Source of the DNA: Microcaldota archaeon
GTDB taxonomy: Archaea > Micrarchaeota > Micrarchaeia > Micrarchaeales > CABMGC01
DNA: 42,488 nt
Assembly (NCBI GenBank): GCA_027334165.1
Contig: DAHWXM010000007.1
Span: 1-42,488 of the forward strand
Direction: 5' to 3'
A program made the translations under genes and the position numbers. The notes under the pieces were generated by a model. That model saw only the letters and a program-made list of their open reading frames with translations, was not told where the DNA came from and searched no databases. Every line of letters starts with the position of its first letter. Positions within the stretch are counted from its first letter, which is position 1. Positions 8,430-15,508 of the stretch are shown piece by piece.

Positions 8430-8444
8430 ATATGGTGCGGTATC

Positions 8445-8774
8445 ATGAAGACAAGCCAGGGTTGTGACATGCGCGGACTGCTGTGCTTCCAGATACTGTG
8501 GCTCGTATCAAAGAGAGAAATGTGCGGAAAGGAGCTTTCTTCGGAGATAGGCAAGCGCAAAGGGCAGTGTCCGAAGGCGGGTACGATATACCCTGCACTC
8601 AGAAACCTCGTTGATGATAGGCTTCTTTCCAGAGAAAGGAGCGGAAAGACGGTCAGATATCGCATAACGAGAAGGGGGAGATCCGCCGTTGCTGAGGCGG
8701 AGGATTACATGTACAGGACCTTTGGAGACATGTTTGAGGAGATTTATCTGGCCAGGAAGTCGCCCGCACGCTAG
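8445..8774 (+). CDS. PadR-family transcriptional regulator
   Basis: A 109-aa winged-helix regulator. The PadR pattern is clear: N-terminal 'RGLLCFQILWLVSKREMCGKEL', then 'AGTIYPALRNLVDDRLLSRE' (recognition helix) and the wing 'RYRITRRGRSAVAEAE', followed by a short C-terminal dimerisation helix. MRGLLCF (8469) is an alternative start and fits family N-termini well. Cys-rich for its size (CD, CF, CG, QC), so redox or metal sensing is possible but unproven. It is divergent from the MFS exporter, its likely target, and its 3' end overlaps the DUF192 gene by 4 bp. Confidence 0.87.
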   Translation: MKTSQGCDMRGLLCFQILWLVSKREMCGKELSSEIGKRKGQCPKAGTIYPALRNLVDDRLLSRERSGKTVRYRITRRGRSAVAEAEDYMYRTFGDMFEEIYLARKSPAR

Positions 8775-9253
8775 GAGAAGACGAAAGTGACATTCTCGTA
8801 CTGTGTCACGTTGTGAGCCCTGAGGAAACCGGCGGGGGCTTCTACCACATAGTTGGCTTCTGCTGGAGGAGTGTACTGCAGACAGGAAGACTGTGACGGG
8901 TCGTAGGACACGCAGGGGGCCGCCTCTACCTCATAAACTATCCGCCCGTGGATGCCGGATTGGGAGTAAATCCAGAAAATATCCAAAGGATAATAGGTAT
9001 CCTTCATCCAGAAGGGATACACTCCCGGAGCGCCGAATCCGAACAGCATGAGCGTCGAATTTGTTACGGTGGTATTCATTAGGCCGTGCAGTTGTGAGGA
9101 GGAGTTGAAAGCGTAAGCGGTAAAGTCGAATGTCGAATTCCCTATGGTAAATGAGGAGGGGTGCGATTGCGGTCTGATTCCGCCATAAGCCAGGAATACC
9201 ATTACCGCAACTAATGCAACGGTGGCAAGTGTCACGTGTAACCGGTATCGCAT
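8771..9253 (-). CDS. DUF192 family protein, membrane-anchored and extracytoplasmic
   Basis: This 160-aa protein has an N-terminal signal-anchor helix (about residues 7-24) followed by a DUF192 domain: 'LHGLMNTTVTNSTLMLFGF', then the family hallmark 'FWMKDTYYPLDIFWI', 'PCVSYDPSQSSCLQY' and 'YVVEAPAGFLRAHNV'. Several N-x-S/T sequons support an exterior location. The function of DUF192 is unknown; the two conserved cysteines could form a disulfide. The ATG at 9253 has an AT-rich AAATACTAAT about 28 bp upstream on the minus strand. It is divergent from the first glycosyltransferase. Confidence 0.85.
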   Translation of the reverse strand: MRYRLHVTLATVALVAVMVFLAYGGIRPQSHPSSFTIGNSTFDFTAYAFNSSSQLHGLMNTTVTNSTLMLFGFGAPGVYPFWMKDTYYPLDIFWIYSQSGIHGRIVYEVEAAPCVSYDPSQSSCLQYTPPAEANYVVEAPAGFLRAHNVTQYENVTFVFS

Positions 9254-9301
9254 GGCATCTACTCGCGTCGTAGCCTGGGCGATTAGTATTTGGCATCGCC
9301 G

Positions 9302-9310
9302 TTTATAAAT
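9302..9310 (+). promoter_or_regulatory. TATA box of the first GT2 gene
   Basis: TTTATAAAT is centred 27 bp before the GTG at 9333, supporting a leaderless GTG start or a 9-nt leader to the ATG at 9342. Confidence 0.55.
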
Positions 9311-9332
9311 TGGGGGGTGTAATTATTCCAGC

Positions 9333-10049
9333 GTGTCTCGGATGACAAGGATAAGCATAATCATACCTTCATACAACGAGGAAAAGTACATTGGCAGGAC
9401 CCTTAGGAGCATACGAAAGCAAGGCTACAGGGACATAGAAGTTATACTTGCGGATGGAAACAGCAGTGACCACACCAGGGACATAGCCCGGCGCGAGTAT
9501 GGGACCATACGGATAGTTGTGGAGAAAGAACGCAACGCACCGAAGGCCTACAACAAGGCGGCCAGAATAGCACGGGGAGACGTGCTTCTCTTTATAGATG
9601 CTGACACGTCGGTGTCGTCCGGGCTCCTAAAGGCTTATGACCGCTCGTTCGACGGCAGCATCGTTGCGGCGACAGGGCCGATACTGCCGCTGGAGAGATG
9701 CACGGCAAGCATGAGGCTGGGATTCCAGATAACCTCCGTTTACATAGTCAGATTGCTGATGGCCTTGGGCAGGCCCGCCATAATAGGCTCCAACTTTGCC
9801 GCGGCAAGGAGCGCATTCGTGAGCAGCGGCGGATTCAATGAGAGCCTGCTCACGTACTATGATTGGGATCTGTCGCACAGGCTGGGCAAACTCGGAAAGA
9901 TAGTGTTTGTAGTTGATGCTATCGCTTACACGAGCATCAGGAGGGTTCGGAAGTGGGGGTCCCTCAGATACTTCGCGTACCATGCGAGCAACGCACTGCT
10001 CTACGCGGTAAAGCACAAGGCCAGAGATGATTACGAAGCCATCAGATAG
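9333..10049 (+). CDS. glycosyltransferase family 2 (paralogue A)
   Basis: GT-A fold glycosyltransferase of 238 aa that would move a sugar from a nucleotide or lipid donor to a surface glycan. Visible are the N-terminal 'SIIIPSYNEEKYI', 'LADGNSSDHTRDIA', the metal-binding DxD region 'LFIDADT' and the acceptor-side 'TYYDWDLSHRLGKLG'. No clear TM helix is present beyond a weak hydrophobic stretch near 140. It is paralogous to the next gene, sharing 'VAATGPILPLE', 'IGSNFA', 'GGFNE' and 'RRVRKWG'. Start is GTG (9333), supported by TATA spacing; ATG at 9342 is the alternative. Confidence 0.9.
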   Translation: MSRMTRISIIIPSYNEEKYIGRTLRSIRKQGYRDIEVILADGNSSDHTRDIARREYGTIRIVVEKERNAPKAYNKAARIARGDVLLFIDADTSVSSGLLKAYDRSFDGSIVAATGPILPLERCTASMRLGFQITSVYIVRLLMALGRPAIIGSNFAAARSAFVSSGGFNESLLTYYDWDLSHRLGKLGKIVFVVDAIAYTSIRRVRKWGSLRYFAYHASNALLYAVKHKARDDYEAIR

Positions 10050-10072
10050 CGGCACGGCGCGCGGGGTTACAG

Positions 10073-10082
10073 ATTTTAAACC
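10073..10082 (+). promoter_or_regulatory. TATA box of the second GT2 gene
   Basis: ATTTTAAACC is centred about 28 bp before the ATG at 10105. It shows the second GT has its own promoter and decides its start. Confidence 0.5.
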
Positions 10083-10104
10083 TGTTCCTGCAAATAGAGA
10101 GTTG

Positions 10105-10818
10105 ATGATAGGGAAGAGCGCACGGATCAGCGTAATAGTACCGGCACTGAATGAGCAGAAATACATACGCATAGTGCTCTTTGGACTTGGGAGGCAGGCG
10201 TACAGAAATTTCGAGGTCGTTGTTGTGGACGGTAATAGCCGCGACAGGACCAGAGAGATAGCGAAACCTTATGGTAGGGTGATTGTGGAGAAGGGAAAGG
10301 GTGTCGGAAGGGCGAGGAATTCCGGGGCTAGGATAGCAAAGGGCAGCTTGCTGGTGTTCCTCGATGCGGATACCAAACCCTCTGAGGGCCTGCTTAGCGC
10401 ATACGCAAGAGAATTCATGGATCCAGGGGTAGTTGCCGCTACCGGGCCAATACTGCCGCTGGAAGAAACGACGGGAAGAGTGCGCTTTGGTTACAGGTTT
10501 GTGTCAGTATTCTTCGTTAAGCTCAGCATTGCACTCCACAGACCAACATTCATAGGTTCGAACTTCGCGGTGAGGAAGGGCGCTTTTGAAATGGTCGGGG
10601 GATTCAATGAAAGGTTCATCACGTATGAGGATTGGGACCTGTCCGCAAGACTGCAGAGGTATGGAAGGATGATCTTCGCAAACGATGCCGTAGCGTACAC
10701 CAGCGTCAGGAGGGTTCGGAAGTGGGGCATGGCCAGGTACTTCTTCTATTACATGGTGAACATGTTCAGGCACAGGCTTTTCAAGAGCACGAACAGGACA
10801 TACGCACCGGTCAGATAG
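10105..10818 (+). CDS. glycosyltransferase family 2 (paralogue B)
   Basis: A second GT2 enzyme of 237 aa from the chosen ATG. Motifs are 'SVIVPALNEQKYI', 'VVDGNSRDRTREIA', DxD-type 'VFLDADTKPS' and 'TYEDWDLSARLQRYG'. It is a tandem paralogue of the preceding gene across its whole length. The track ORF begins 26 codons earlier and would overlap gene A by 23 bp. A TATA box 28 bp before MIGKSAR, and alignment of that N-terminus with paralogue A, favour 10105. It precedes a sulfatase-fold gene, so the three may tailor a surface glycan or glycolipid (inference). Confidence 0.88.
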   Translation: MIGKSARISVIVPALNEQKYIRIVLFGLGRQAYRNFEVVVVDGNSRDRTREIAKPYGRVIVEKGKGVGRARNSGARIAKGSLLVFLDADTKPSEGLLSAYAREFMDPGVVAATGPILPLEETTGRVRFGYRFVSVFFVKLSIALHRPTFIGSNFAVRKGAFEMVGGFNERFITYEDWDLSARLQRYGRMIFANDAVAYTSVRRVRKWGMARYFFYYMVNMFRHRLFKSTNRTYAPVR

Positions 10819-10841
10819 AGCCTGGCGAAGCGTTTGCAAAT

Positions 10842-10849
10842 TCTTATAT
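10842..10849 (+). promoter_or_regulatory. TATA box of the sulfatase-family gene
   Basis: CTTATATT is centred 27 bp before the ATG at 10872, placing a leaderless start there rather than at the long upstream ORF extension. Confidence 0.55.
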
Positions 10850-10871
10850 TGATTTCGTGAGGAGTTGTTCC

Positions 10872-12326
10872 ATGGCTGCTGAAAGACCAAATGTCGTGTT
10901 CGTGATGCTGGACACTGCAAGGGCGGACTACTTCTGGGCGTATGGTGGGAGTGTGCATCTGCCTAGCATCGACGCGATGAGCGCGCGTGGAACGGTCTTC
11001 GAGAACGCAGTGGCCCCCGCAACATACACCGCCCCGTCTCACGTGTCCATATTCCTTGGGAGGAGGGTCGGCTTGGTGAGACGGCTTATGGAGGACAAAA
11101 TGAAGAACTATGACAAGAATATAGACCCATTCCTAGTAAAATCAAGGCTTATACAGAAGGGAGAGCTGACTCTGGCGAGGAAGCTGTCGTATCTCGGGTA
11201 CGGCACGTCTCTGTTCTCGAACAACCCGTTGGTTACGGAGTACACAGGAGTGGCTGAGGGATTCTCCTTCCTTTCGTACACCAACAACATAGCCATAATG
11301 TCGAAGCACAAGATGAACAGGAACGTGGTGCGCACGCCGCTTAGGATGGTAGGGAATGACATGCTGCGAAACAGACTCATCGAACTCGCAACGGTTATAA
11401 GCAGAGCGATGCCGGAGAAGAGCCTTGACTCGCTTTACCTTAGGCTGAGGGGCAAACTTAATAGGGCATACGCAGAAGAATCTGACTTCTACAGCATAGA
11501 TCTCGGGGCGAGAGACACAAATAGGCTCATAGGCAGGCGTGTGAAGGGGACAGACGTACCGCAATTCATATTCATAAATTACATGGAAGCGCACGAGGGA
11601 TATCCAACAAACATGGTGACCAGCAGGTACGTAGAACAGGATAAGTGGCTCTACCTTAGCGGCATAATTAATCCCGAGAGAGAAATGGATGTGATAAAGG
11701 ATGCGTGCAGGCTGCGCTTGGAGTATCTGGACACGCAAGTGGGCAAGCTAATTGGAACACTAAAGGATAGAGGCATGCTTGATAATGCGATAGTCATATT
11801 TGCAGGGGATCATGGCCAGGGCTTCATGGAGCATGGGCAGATGTACCACAGCGCCTTCCCGTACGAGGAGATAGTAAAGGTGCCGCTGATTTTCGCGCGA
11901 TTTGAAGATGGCAAACAGGTGCGCTATGGCAATAGGATAGAGAAGCCGGTGAGCCTGACCTCTCTCCACGGGGCAATAGAGGAAATTGCATATGGGAAGA
12001 GGTATGAAGAGGTGCTCTCTAGGGTATCCGCACCCAGGTATGCAATTGCTGAGCACACCGGGATAACTGAGGTGTGGGATACCCACCTGCTGAGATTGAT
12101 AAGGGGCAGGTCGAGGCACGCCGACAGCATATACAGGGCAAAGGTCAGGCTAAACACTTTCGCGACGGCTGTTTTCGATGGGAAATACAAACTGATCCAC
12201 TACCGCAATGGCAGGGAAAGGGATGCGCTCTTCGATCTTGAAAGGGATAGTGGGGAGAGGGAGAACATAATTGGCCAGCGGAGGGACATTGCCCTGAACA
12301 TGCTGCGGGCCGGGATGGTCGCCTAG
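10872..12326 (+). CDS. sulfatase / alkaline-phosphatase superfamily hydrolase
   Basis: Protein of 484 aa with the PF00884-type fold. The N-terminal 'NVVFVMLDTARADYFWAYGG' supplies the first metal Asp. 'TYTAPSHVSIFLG' is the nucleophile region with Thr (about residue 53) where true sulfatases carry Cys/Ser in CxPxR. 'FAGDHGQGFMEHGQMYH' gives the later Asp-His metal ligands. Thr-type members often act on phosphodiesters such as phosphoethanolamine or phosphoglycerol, so sulfatase activity should not be assumed. No signal peptide or TM helix is evident. The track ORF is extended 80 codons upstream through the GT gene; TATA spacing and the conserved N-terminus fix the start at 10872. Likely works with the two GT2 genes. 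Confidence 0.85.
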   Translation: MAAERPNVVFVMLDTARADYFWAYGGSVHLPSIDAMSARGTVFENAVAPATYTAPSHVSIFLGRRVGLVRRLMEDKMKNYDKNIDPFLVKSRLIQKGELTLARKLSYLGYGTSLFSNNPLVTEYTGVAEGFSFLSYTNNIAIMSKHKMNRNVVRTPLRMVGNDMLRNRLIELATVISRAMPEKSLDSLYLRLRGKLNRAYAEESDFYSIDLGARDTNRLIGRRVKGTDVPQFIFINYMEAHEGYPTNMVTSRYVEQDKWLYLSGIINPEREMDVIKDACRLRLEYLDTQVGKLIGTLKDRGMLDNAIVIFAGDHGQGFMEHGQMYHSAFPYEEIVKVPLIFARFEDGKQVRYGNRIEKPVSLTSLHGAIEEIAYGKRYEEVLSRVSAPRYAIAEHTGITEVWDTHLLRLIRGRSRHADSIYRAKVRLNTFATAVFDGKYKLIHYRNGRERDALFDLERDSGERENIIGQRRDIALNMLRAGMVA

Positions 12327-12412
12327 GCGGGCCAATAAGGTTTAAAATTGTATCTATGCCAAATAGTATCTGCTTATTGTACACTGTTAATGGACGCTAA
12401 TTCCGTGTTTTC

Positions 12413-12586
12413 ATGGAGTACACAAGATTTGAAAAATCCAGGATTATAGGGGCGCGAGCGCTCCAGCTGGCATACGGAGCACCTCCGCTTATAAAGGTGC
12501 CTAAAGAGGTGTATGACCCGTTGGTGCTTGCCGAGATGGAGTTTGAGGCTGACGCGATACCGATAATGGTCATAAGAAGCGCGTGA
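12413..12586 (+). CDS. rpoK: DNA-directed RNA polymerase subunit K (Rpo6/omega homologue)
   Basis: A 57-aa protein below the ORF-track cutoff. It begins 'MEYTRFEKSRIIGARALQLA' and continues 'YGAPPLIKVP', with 'DPLVLAEMEFEADAIPIMVIRSA' to the stop. This is the diagnostic archaeal RpoK/eukaryotic RPB6/bacterial omega core (TRFEKARIIGARALQIxxGAPxLI...IPIxVxR), at the normal archaeal length. RpoK helps fold and hold the beta' subunit in RNA polymerase. It is followed after 9 bp by the geranylgeranyl reductase gene and is probably co-transcribed with it. A TATA-like GTTTAAAATT at 12341-12350 may be the promoter. The antisense 146-aa ORF in the track is a shadow. Confidence 0.93.
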   Translation: MEYTRFEKSRIIGARALQLAYGAPPLIKVPKEVYDPLVLAEMEFEADAIPIMVIRSA

Positions 12587-12595
12587 TTTACGCTA

Positions 12596-14038
12596 GTGGT
12601 TTTCTTGGAGGAATTTGACATTGTAGTTGCGGGCGGAGGCATTGCCGGTTCGCTGGCGGCAGCTGCAGCTGCGGGCAGGGGCGCGAGAGTGCTACTCCTT
12701 GACAGGAATGACAGCAGCGAGGCAGGCAAAAAGACCAACTGGGGTTGGGTCTGCGGCGATGCAGTAGCAAAGACACACCTTGATTTTGTTGAACAGGAAC
12801 TTAAGATCAAGTTCTCGGAACCGGTGCTAAACGTCAAGGTTGACGGCGTTCAGGTTCTCAGCCCTGACATGAAAAATAGATTTCCATTTGAGGGGGAGGG
12901 CTACAGTCTGGACAGGCCGAAGGCGGCCCGCTTCCTAGTGGAGTTGGCTGCCCGGGCAGGGGCGGAGTACAGGCCCCATTATGAGGTAGAAGGGCCAATA
13001 ATAGAAGAGGACAGGGTAGTGGGAGTATACGGACGGGATGAGAAGGGAGAGCAGATAAAGATACGGGCCAAACTAGTGATAGATGCGTTGGGTATAGCCA
13101 GCACCGTGAGGAGGAAACTTCCGAAGAATAATTACATTGAGAACACCGTAAGCACCGATGACATTGAATCCACGGGGAGGTACATAGCAGAGTTCGAGGC
13201 CGATGGGGAGGACCTTAACTACTATGACCCAAAGAATGCATTGATACATCTGAATCAGGTTCTTGCGCCTGGAGGGTATGGGTGGGTGTTCCCAAAGGGA
13301 GATGGCAAGATAAACATAGGTTTGGGGGTGGAGAAGAAGAGTCTCGAGATACGGAACCAGAGGCTCGGCAAGAAGGACACCCTTCACTCTCTGATAGATG
13401 AATACGTAAAGTGGAATCCGATCATCAAGAGCATAAAGATAGACGAAACGGACAAGAATGGCAAGGGATACTGGTCTGTGACCGTGAAGAGGCAGTTTGA
13501 CAGCCTTGTATTCCCAGGATACCTTGGGGCCGGAGACAGTATGGCCATGCCGAATCCGATAAGTGCCGGGGGCATAGGGCCTGCCATGGTGGCAGGGGTG
13601 CTTGCAGGACAGGTCGCAGGCGATGCGGTATCGGAAGGGGATACGAGCCTCGAATACATATGGAGATACAACGTCAAATACAACAGCCTCTACGGAAACA
13701 AGACCGCGGCGCTTGAGGCATTCAGGATCTATTTGCAGTCGCTGAACAACGACTTGATAAACTATGGCATGAGCCACTTCCTCACCAAGAAAGAGGCCGA
13801 GGACATCAGCTATGGACGGATCCCGGAGATAGGCCTGGCGAGCACGTTCGGAAAGGTACTTAGCGGAATAGCCAACATAAACGCCTTCAAGAACCTCCTG
13901 TTCACCGTCAACAAGATGAAGAGGATGAACGAGGTTTATGGTAAGTATCCAGATATCAAGGGCTTCGCGGCGTGGAAGGAAATCGTCAATAGGGAGATGC
14001 ACGAAGTGAAGGAGAGGTTCCCTCCAAATCCGGTTTGA
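12596..14038 (+). CDS. geranylgeranyl reductase family flavoprotein
   Basis: FAD-dependent oxidoreductase of 480 aa, likely a digeranylgeranylglycerophospholipid reductase that saturates the isoprenoid chains of archaeal membrane lipids. The N-terminal dinucleotide-binding 'DIVVAGGGIAGSLAAAAAA' is followed by 'GARVLLLDRND'. A central 'KLVIDALGIAS' precedes the FAD-contacting 'GAGDSMAMPNPISAGGIGPAM', characteristic of the family. A C-terminal helical region of about 110 aa follows. It is longer than many relatives (about 390-450 aa). The start is a GTG at 12596; TTG at 12605 is an alternative. It lies 9 bp after rpoK. Confidence 0.9.
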   Translation: MVFLEEFDIVVAGGGIAGSLAAAAAAGRGARVLLLDRNDSSEAGKKTNWGWVCGDAVAKTHLDFVEQELKIKFSEPVLNVKVDGVQVLSPDMKNRFPFEGEGYSLDRPKAARFLVELAARAGAEYRPHYEVEGPIIEEDRVVGVYGRDEKGEQIKIRAKLVIDALGIASTVRRKLPKNNYIENTVSTDDIESTGRYIAEFEADGEDLNYYDPKNALIHLNQVLAPGGYGWVFPKGDGKINIGLGVEKKSLEIRNQRLGKKDTLHSLIDEYVKWNPIIKSIKIDETDKNGKGYWSVTVKRQFDSLVFPGYLGAGDSMAMPNPISAGGIGPAMVAGVLAGQVAGDAVSEGDTSLEYIWRYNVKYNSLYGNKTAALEAFRIYLQSLNNDLINYGMSHFLTKKEAEDISYGRIPEIGLASTFGKVLSGIANINAFKNLLFTVNKMKRMNEVYGKYPDIKGFAAWKEIVNREMHEVKERFPPNPV

Positions 14039-14079
14039 TTTTGAAAGTTCTGGATGTTAATTGTTTGATTAGCGGCGCG

Positions 14080-14700
14080 TCAATCACTACGAAGTTCGTC
14101 CTTAAGGCATGTTTTGAGCACCGATGAAGCGTACCACAGAAGCCCCTGCACTGTCGGCCCGTGGATAATCTCGCCGGTGCTTATTGCCGATATGGCTTCT
14201 TGAATCGCCAGCGCGGCCGCAGGAACGCGTTGGACGTGTTTTTCTGGGGCCTCGGCGCGGAGGAGCTTCACCAGATAAAAGAAATGGATCTCAGTAGAAA
14301 CAGAAGGCAGAGGCCTCGTGAAGAACGCGGGAACTGTTTCGGCAACCTCGCCGAATTCTGCAATCCTGTGCTCCGCCGCGGACTTGGGATCGCTGCCGTG
14401 GCGCAGGTTTGCCCGAGGAAGCTCAAGCATCCTTTCCCCGGCAAATTCGCCTTCGGTAGGGAGAAGGATCACGCGATTTGATTCGTCTACAGGTATCGTG
14501 ATCACCATGGGAGGGTGTGTGATGACCATAAGGCCGGCCTCCCGCAAATGTGTGGAGTGTGACATCCAGCTGTCCATGCCTTTCCTGTACAGTTGCCGGC
14601 CTTCGCGCTCTATGATGCCATTCTGAGCCTCTGTAAACCGTGCTTTCATGGCAAATCTCCTGTTCAGCGCTTCGGGATCGCTGCCGCGCATGCCGTGCAT
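14080..14700 (-). CDS. Nudix-fold protein with degenerate Nudix box
   Basis: This 206-aa protein follows the ADP-ribose-pyrophosphatase layout: a strand 'NRVILLPTEGEFAGERMLELPRA', the position of the Nudix box, 'PLPSVSTEIHFFYLVKL', and the C-terminal 'IHGPTVQGLLWY' (relatives: 'GEIxDxxTxxAL'). The Nudix box GX5EX7REUXEEXGU reads 'NLRHGSDPKSAAEHRIAEFGEV', so the catalytic REUxEE is replaced by HRIAEF and metal-binding glutamates are lost. Hydrolysis is unlikely; binding or regulation is possible. The track ORF starts at TTG 14721; I prefer the ATG at 14700, about 34 bp after the minus-strand TATA-like TTTAAATAC. It is tandem to the phosphoesterase. Confidence 0.65.
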   Translation of the reverse strand: MHGMRGSDPEALNRRFAMKARFTEAQNGIIEREGRQLYRKGMDSWMSHSTHLREAGLMVITHPPMVITIPVDESNRVILLPTEGEFAGERMLELPRANLRHGSDPKSAAEHRIAEFGEVAETVPAFFTRPLPSVSTEIHFFYLVKLLRAEAPEKHVQRVPAAALAIQEAISAISTGEIIHGPTVQGLLWYASSVLKTCLKDELRSD

Positions 14701-14729
14701 AGAATGGGTCTGAAATTGCAACTCCCGGT

Positions 14730-14738
14730 ATTTAAACC
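14730..14738 (-). promoter_or_regulatory. TATA-like element of the Nudix-like gene
   Basis: Minus-strand GTTTAAATACC just upstream of the Nudix-like gene, about 30-34 bp before the ATG at 14700, lies only a few bp after the stop of the phosphoesterase gene. Confidence 0.45.
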
Positions 14739-14742
14739 TGTC

Positions 14743-15474
14743 CTAGGAAAGGGCGCCGCGGCTTGCGCTTATTGCGTGGCCGTCGAGCCCGTACATCTTT
14801 GCTGTCAGAGGATTGAACACCTTGTTCCGCAACAGGGGCATGATTCTTGCGCTTGTCGGGTCAAAATCCATTCCGGTTATGAGGCCGCTGAATGCTGGGG
14901 CTATTACAAGGTGGCAATCCTTGTTGTACGATCCGTAACGCGCCTTTGCCCCGCGGCCTGGGCGTGCAACTAACCACGCCTTCTCGGACACTGCACCGCG
15001 CCGGACCGCTATGTGTGAATGCCCTGCAAATATTGCTTCCTTACGCAGCACTTCGCGCGACGGCATTGCGTTGCCGTGCACCATGGCAACGTCTTTTAGG
15101 AGCAACTCGTCTGTTATCTGTACGCGATATCCGAGCCTATGGAGCACCTCCGAAAGGTGCGCGTCGTGATTCCCCTTTGTTATTGTTATGTCGGTTCCGT
15201 CAAGCACGTTAAAGAATGAAGCTATGGCCTCGATCTCCTTCCTTGGCGGATAGCCTATGCTCTCTTTCACGTCGCCCAAGATGACAAGCCCCTTGGCTCT
15301 CTCCGCGCACAGTGTCGATAGTAGATCCTGGGCCATTTTCCTCGAGGCGTCGGTGAAATGGATGCCACCGCGTGCAAGAAAGAACTCCTTGCCTATGTGC
15401 GTATCTCCAACCACGAGCAAGCGCTCCCTCCTAATCATGGCGGCGGGTTTTCCACTCACGAACGAGAATAGCAT
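14743..15474 (-). CDS. metallophosphoesterase, COG1407 type
   Basis: Calcineurin-like phosphoesterase of 243 aa. All dinuclear-metal motifs are present in order: 'GDTHIGKE', 'LGDVKES', 'GNHDAH', 'VHGNA' and 'GHSH'. The C-terminal 'IAPAFSGLITGMDF' matches the COG1407 subgroup, predicted DNA-repair-like phosphoesterases whose genes often neighbour Lhr helicases. An Lhr-type gene does occur in this window but 25 kb away. The ATG at 15474 has a minus-strand TATA run 27 bp upstream, inside the divergent site-2 protease start region, giving a leaderless transcript. Confidence 0.88.
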   Translation of the reverse strand: MLFSFVSGKPAAMIRRERLLVVGDTHIGKEFFLARGGIHFTDASRKMAQDLLSTLCAERAKGLVILGDVKESIGYPPRKEIEAIASFFNVLDGTDITITKGNHDAHLSEVLHRLGYRVQITDELLLKDVAMVHGNAMPSREVLRKEAIFAGHSHIAVRRGAVSEKAWLVARPGRGAKARYGSYNKDCHLVIAPAFSGLITGMDFDPTSARIMPLLRNKVFNPLTAKMYGLDGHAISASRGALS

Positions 15475-15477
15475 ATG

Positions 15478-15508
15478 GATTTATCTGCGTTGTCCAGTTA
15501 TTTATAAT
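15478..15508. promoter_or_regulatory. interleaved divergent promoters (phosphoesterase and site-2 protease)
   Basis: A plus-strand GATTTATCT (about 15478-15486) lies 26 bp before the TTG at 15508. A minus-strand AATTATAAATAA (about 15498-15509) lies 27 bp before the ATG at 15474. The two TATA boxes are inward of the opposite start codons, so the two pre-initiation complexes would collide. Confidence 0.45.

Noticed and set aside
10632-10871. 80-codon N-terminal extension of the sulfatase ORF
   Set aside because: It lies inside the GT2 gene in another frame; a TATA box and the conserved N-terminus place the start at 10872.
12397-12837. 146-aa minus-strand ORF over rpoK
   Set aside because: The sense strand encodes rpoK and the start of the reductase with unmistakable motifs.
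13073-14002. 309-aa minus-strand ORF
   Set aside because: It is antisense to the geranylgeranyl reductase, has shadow-like His/Arg/Tyr-rich composition and no family motif.
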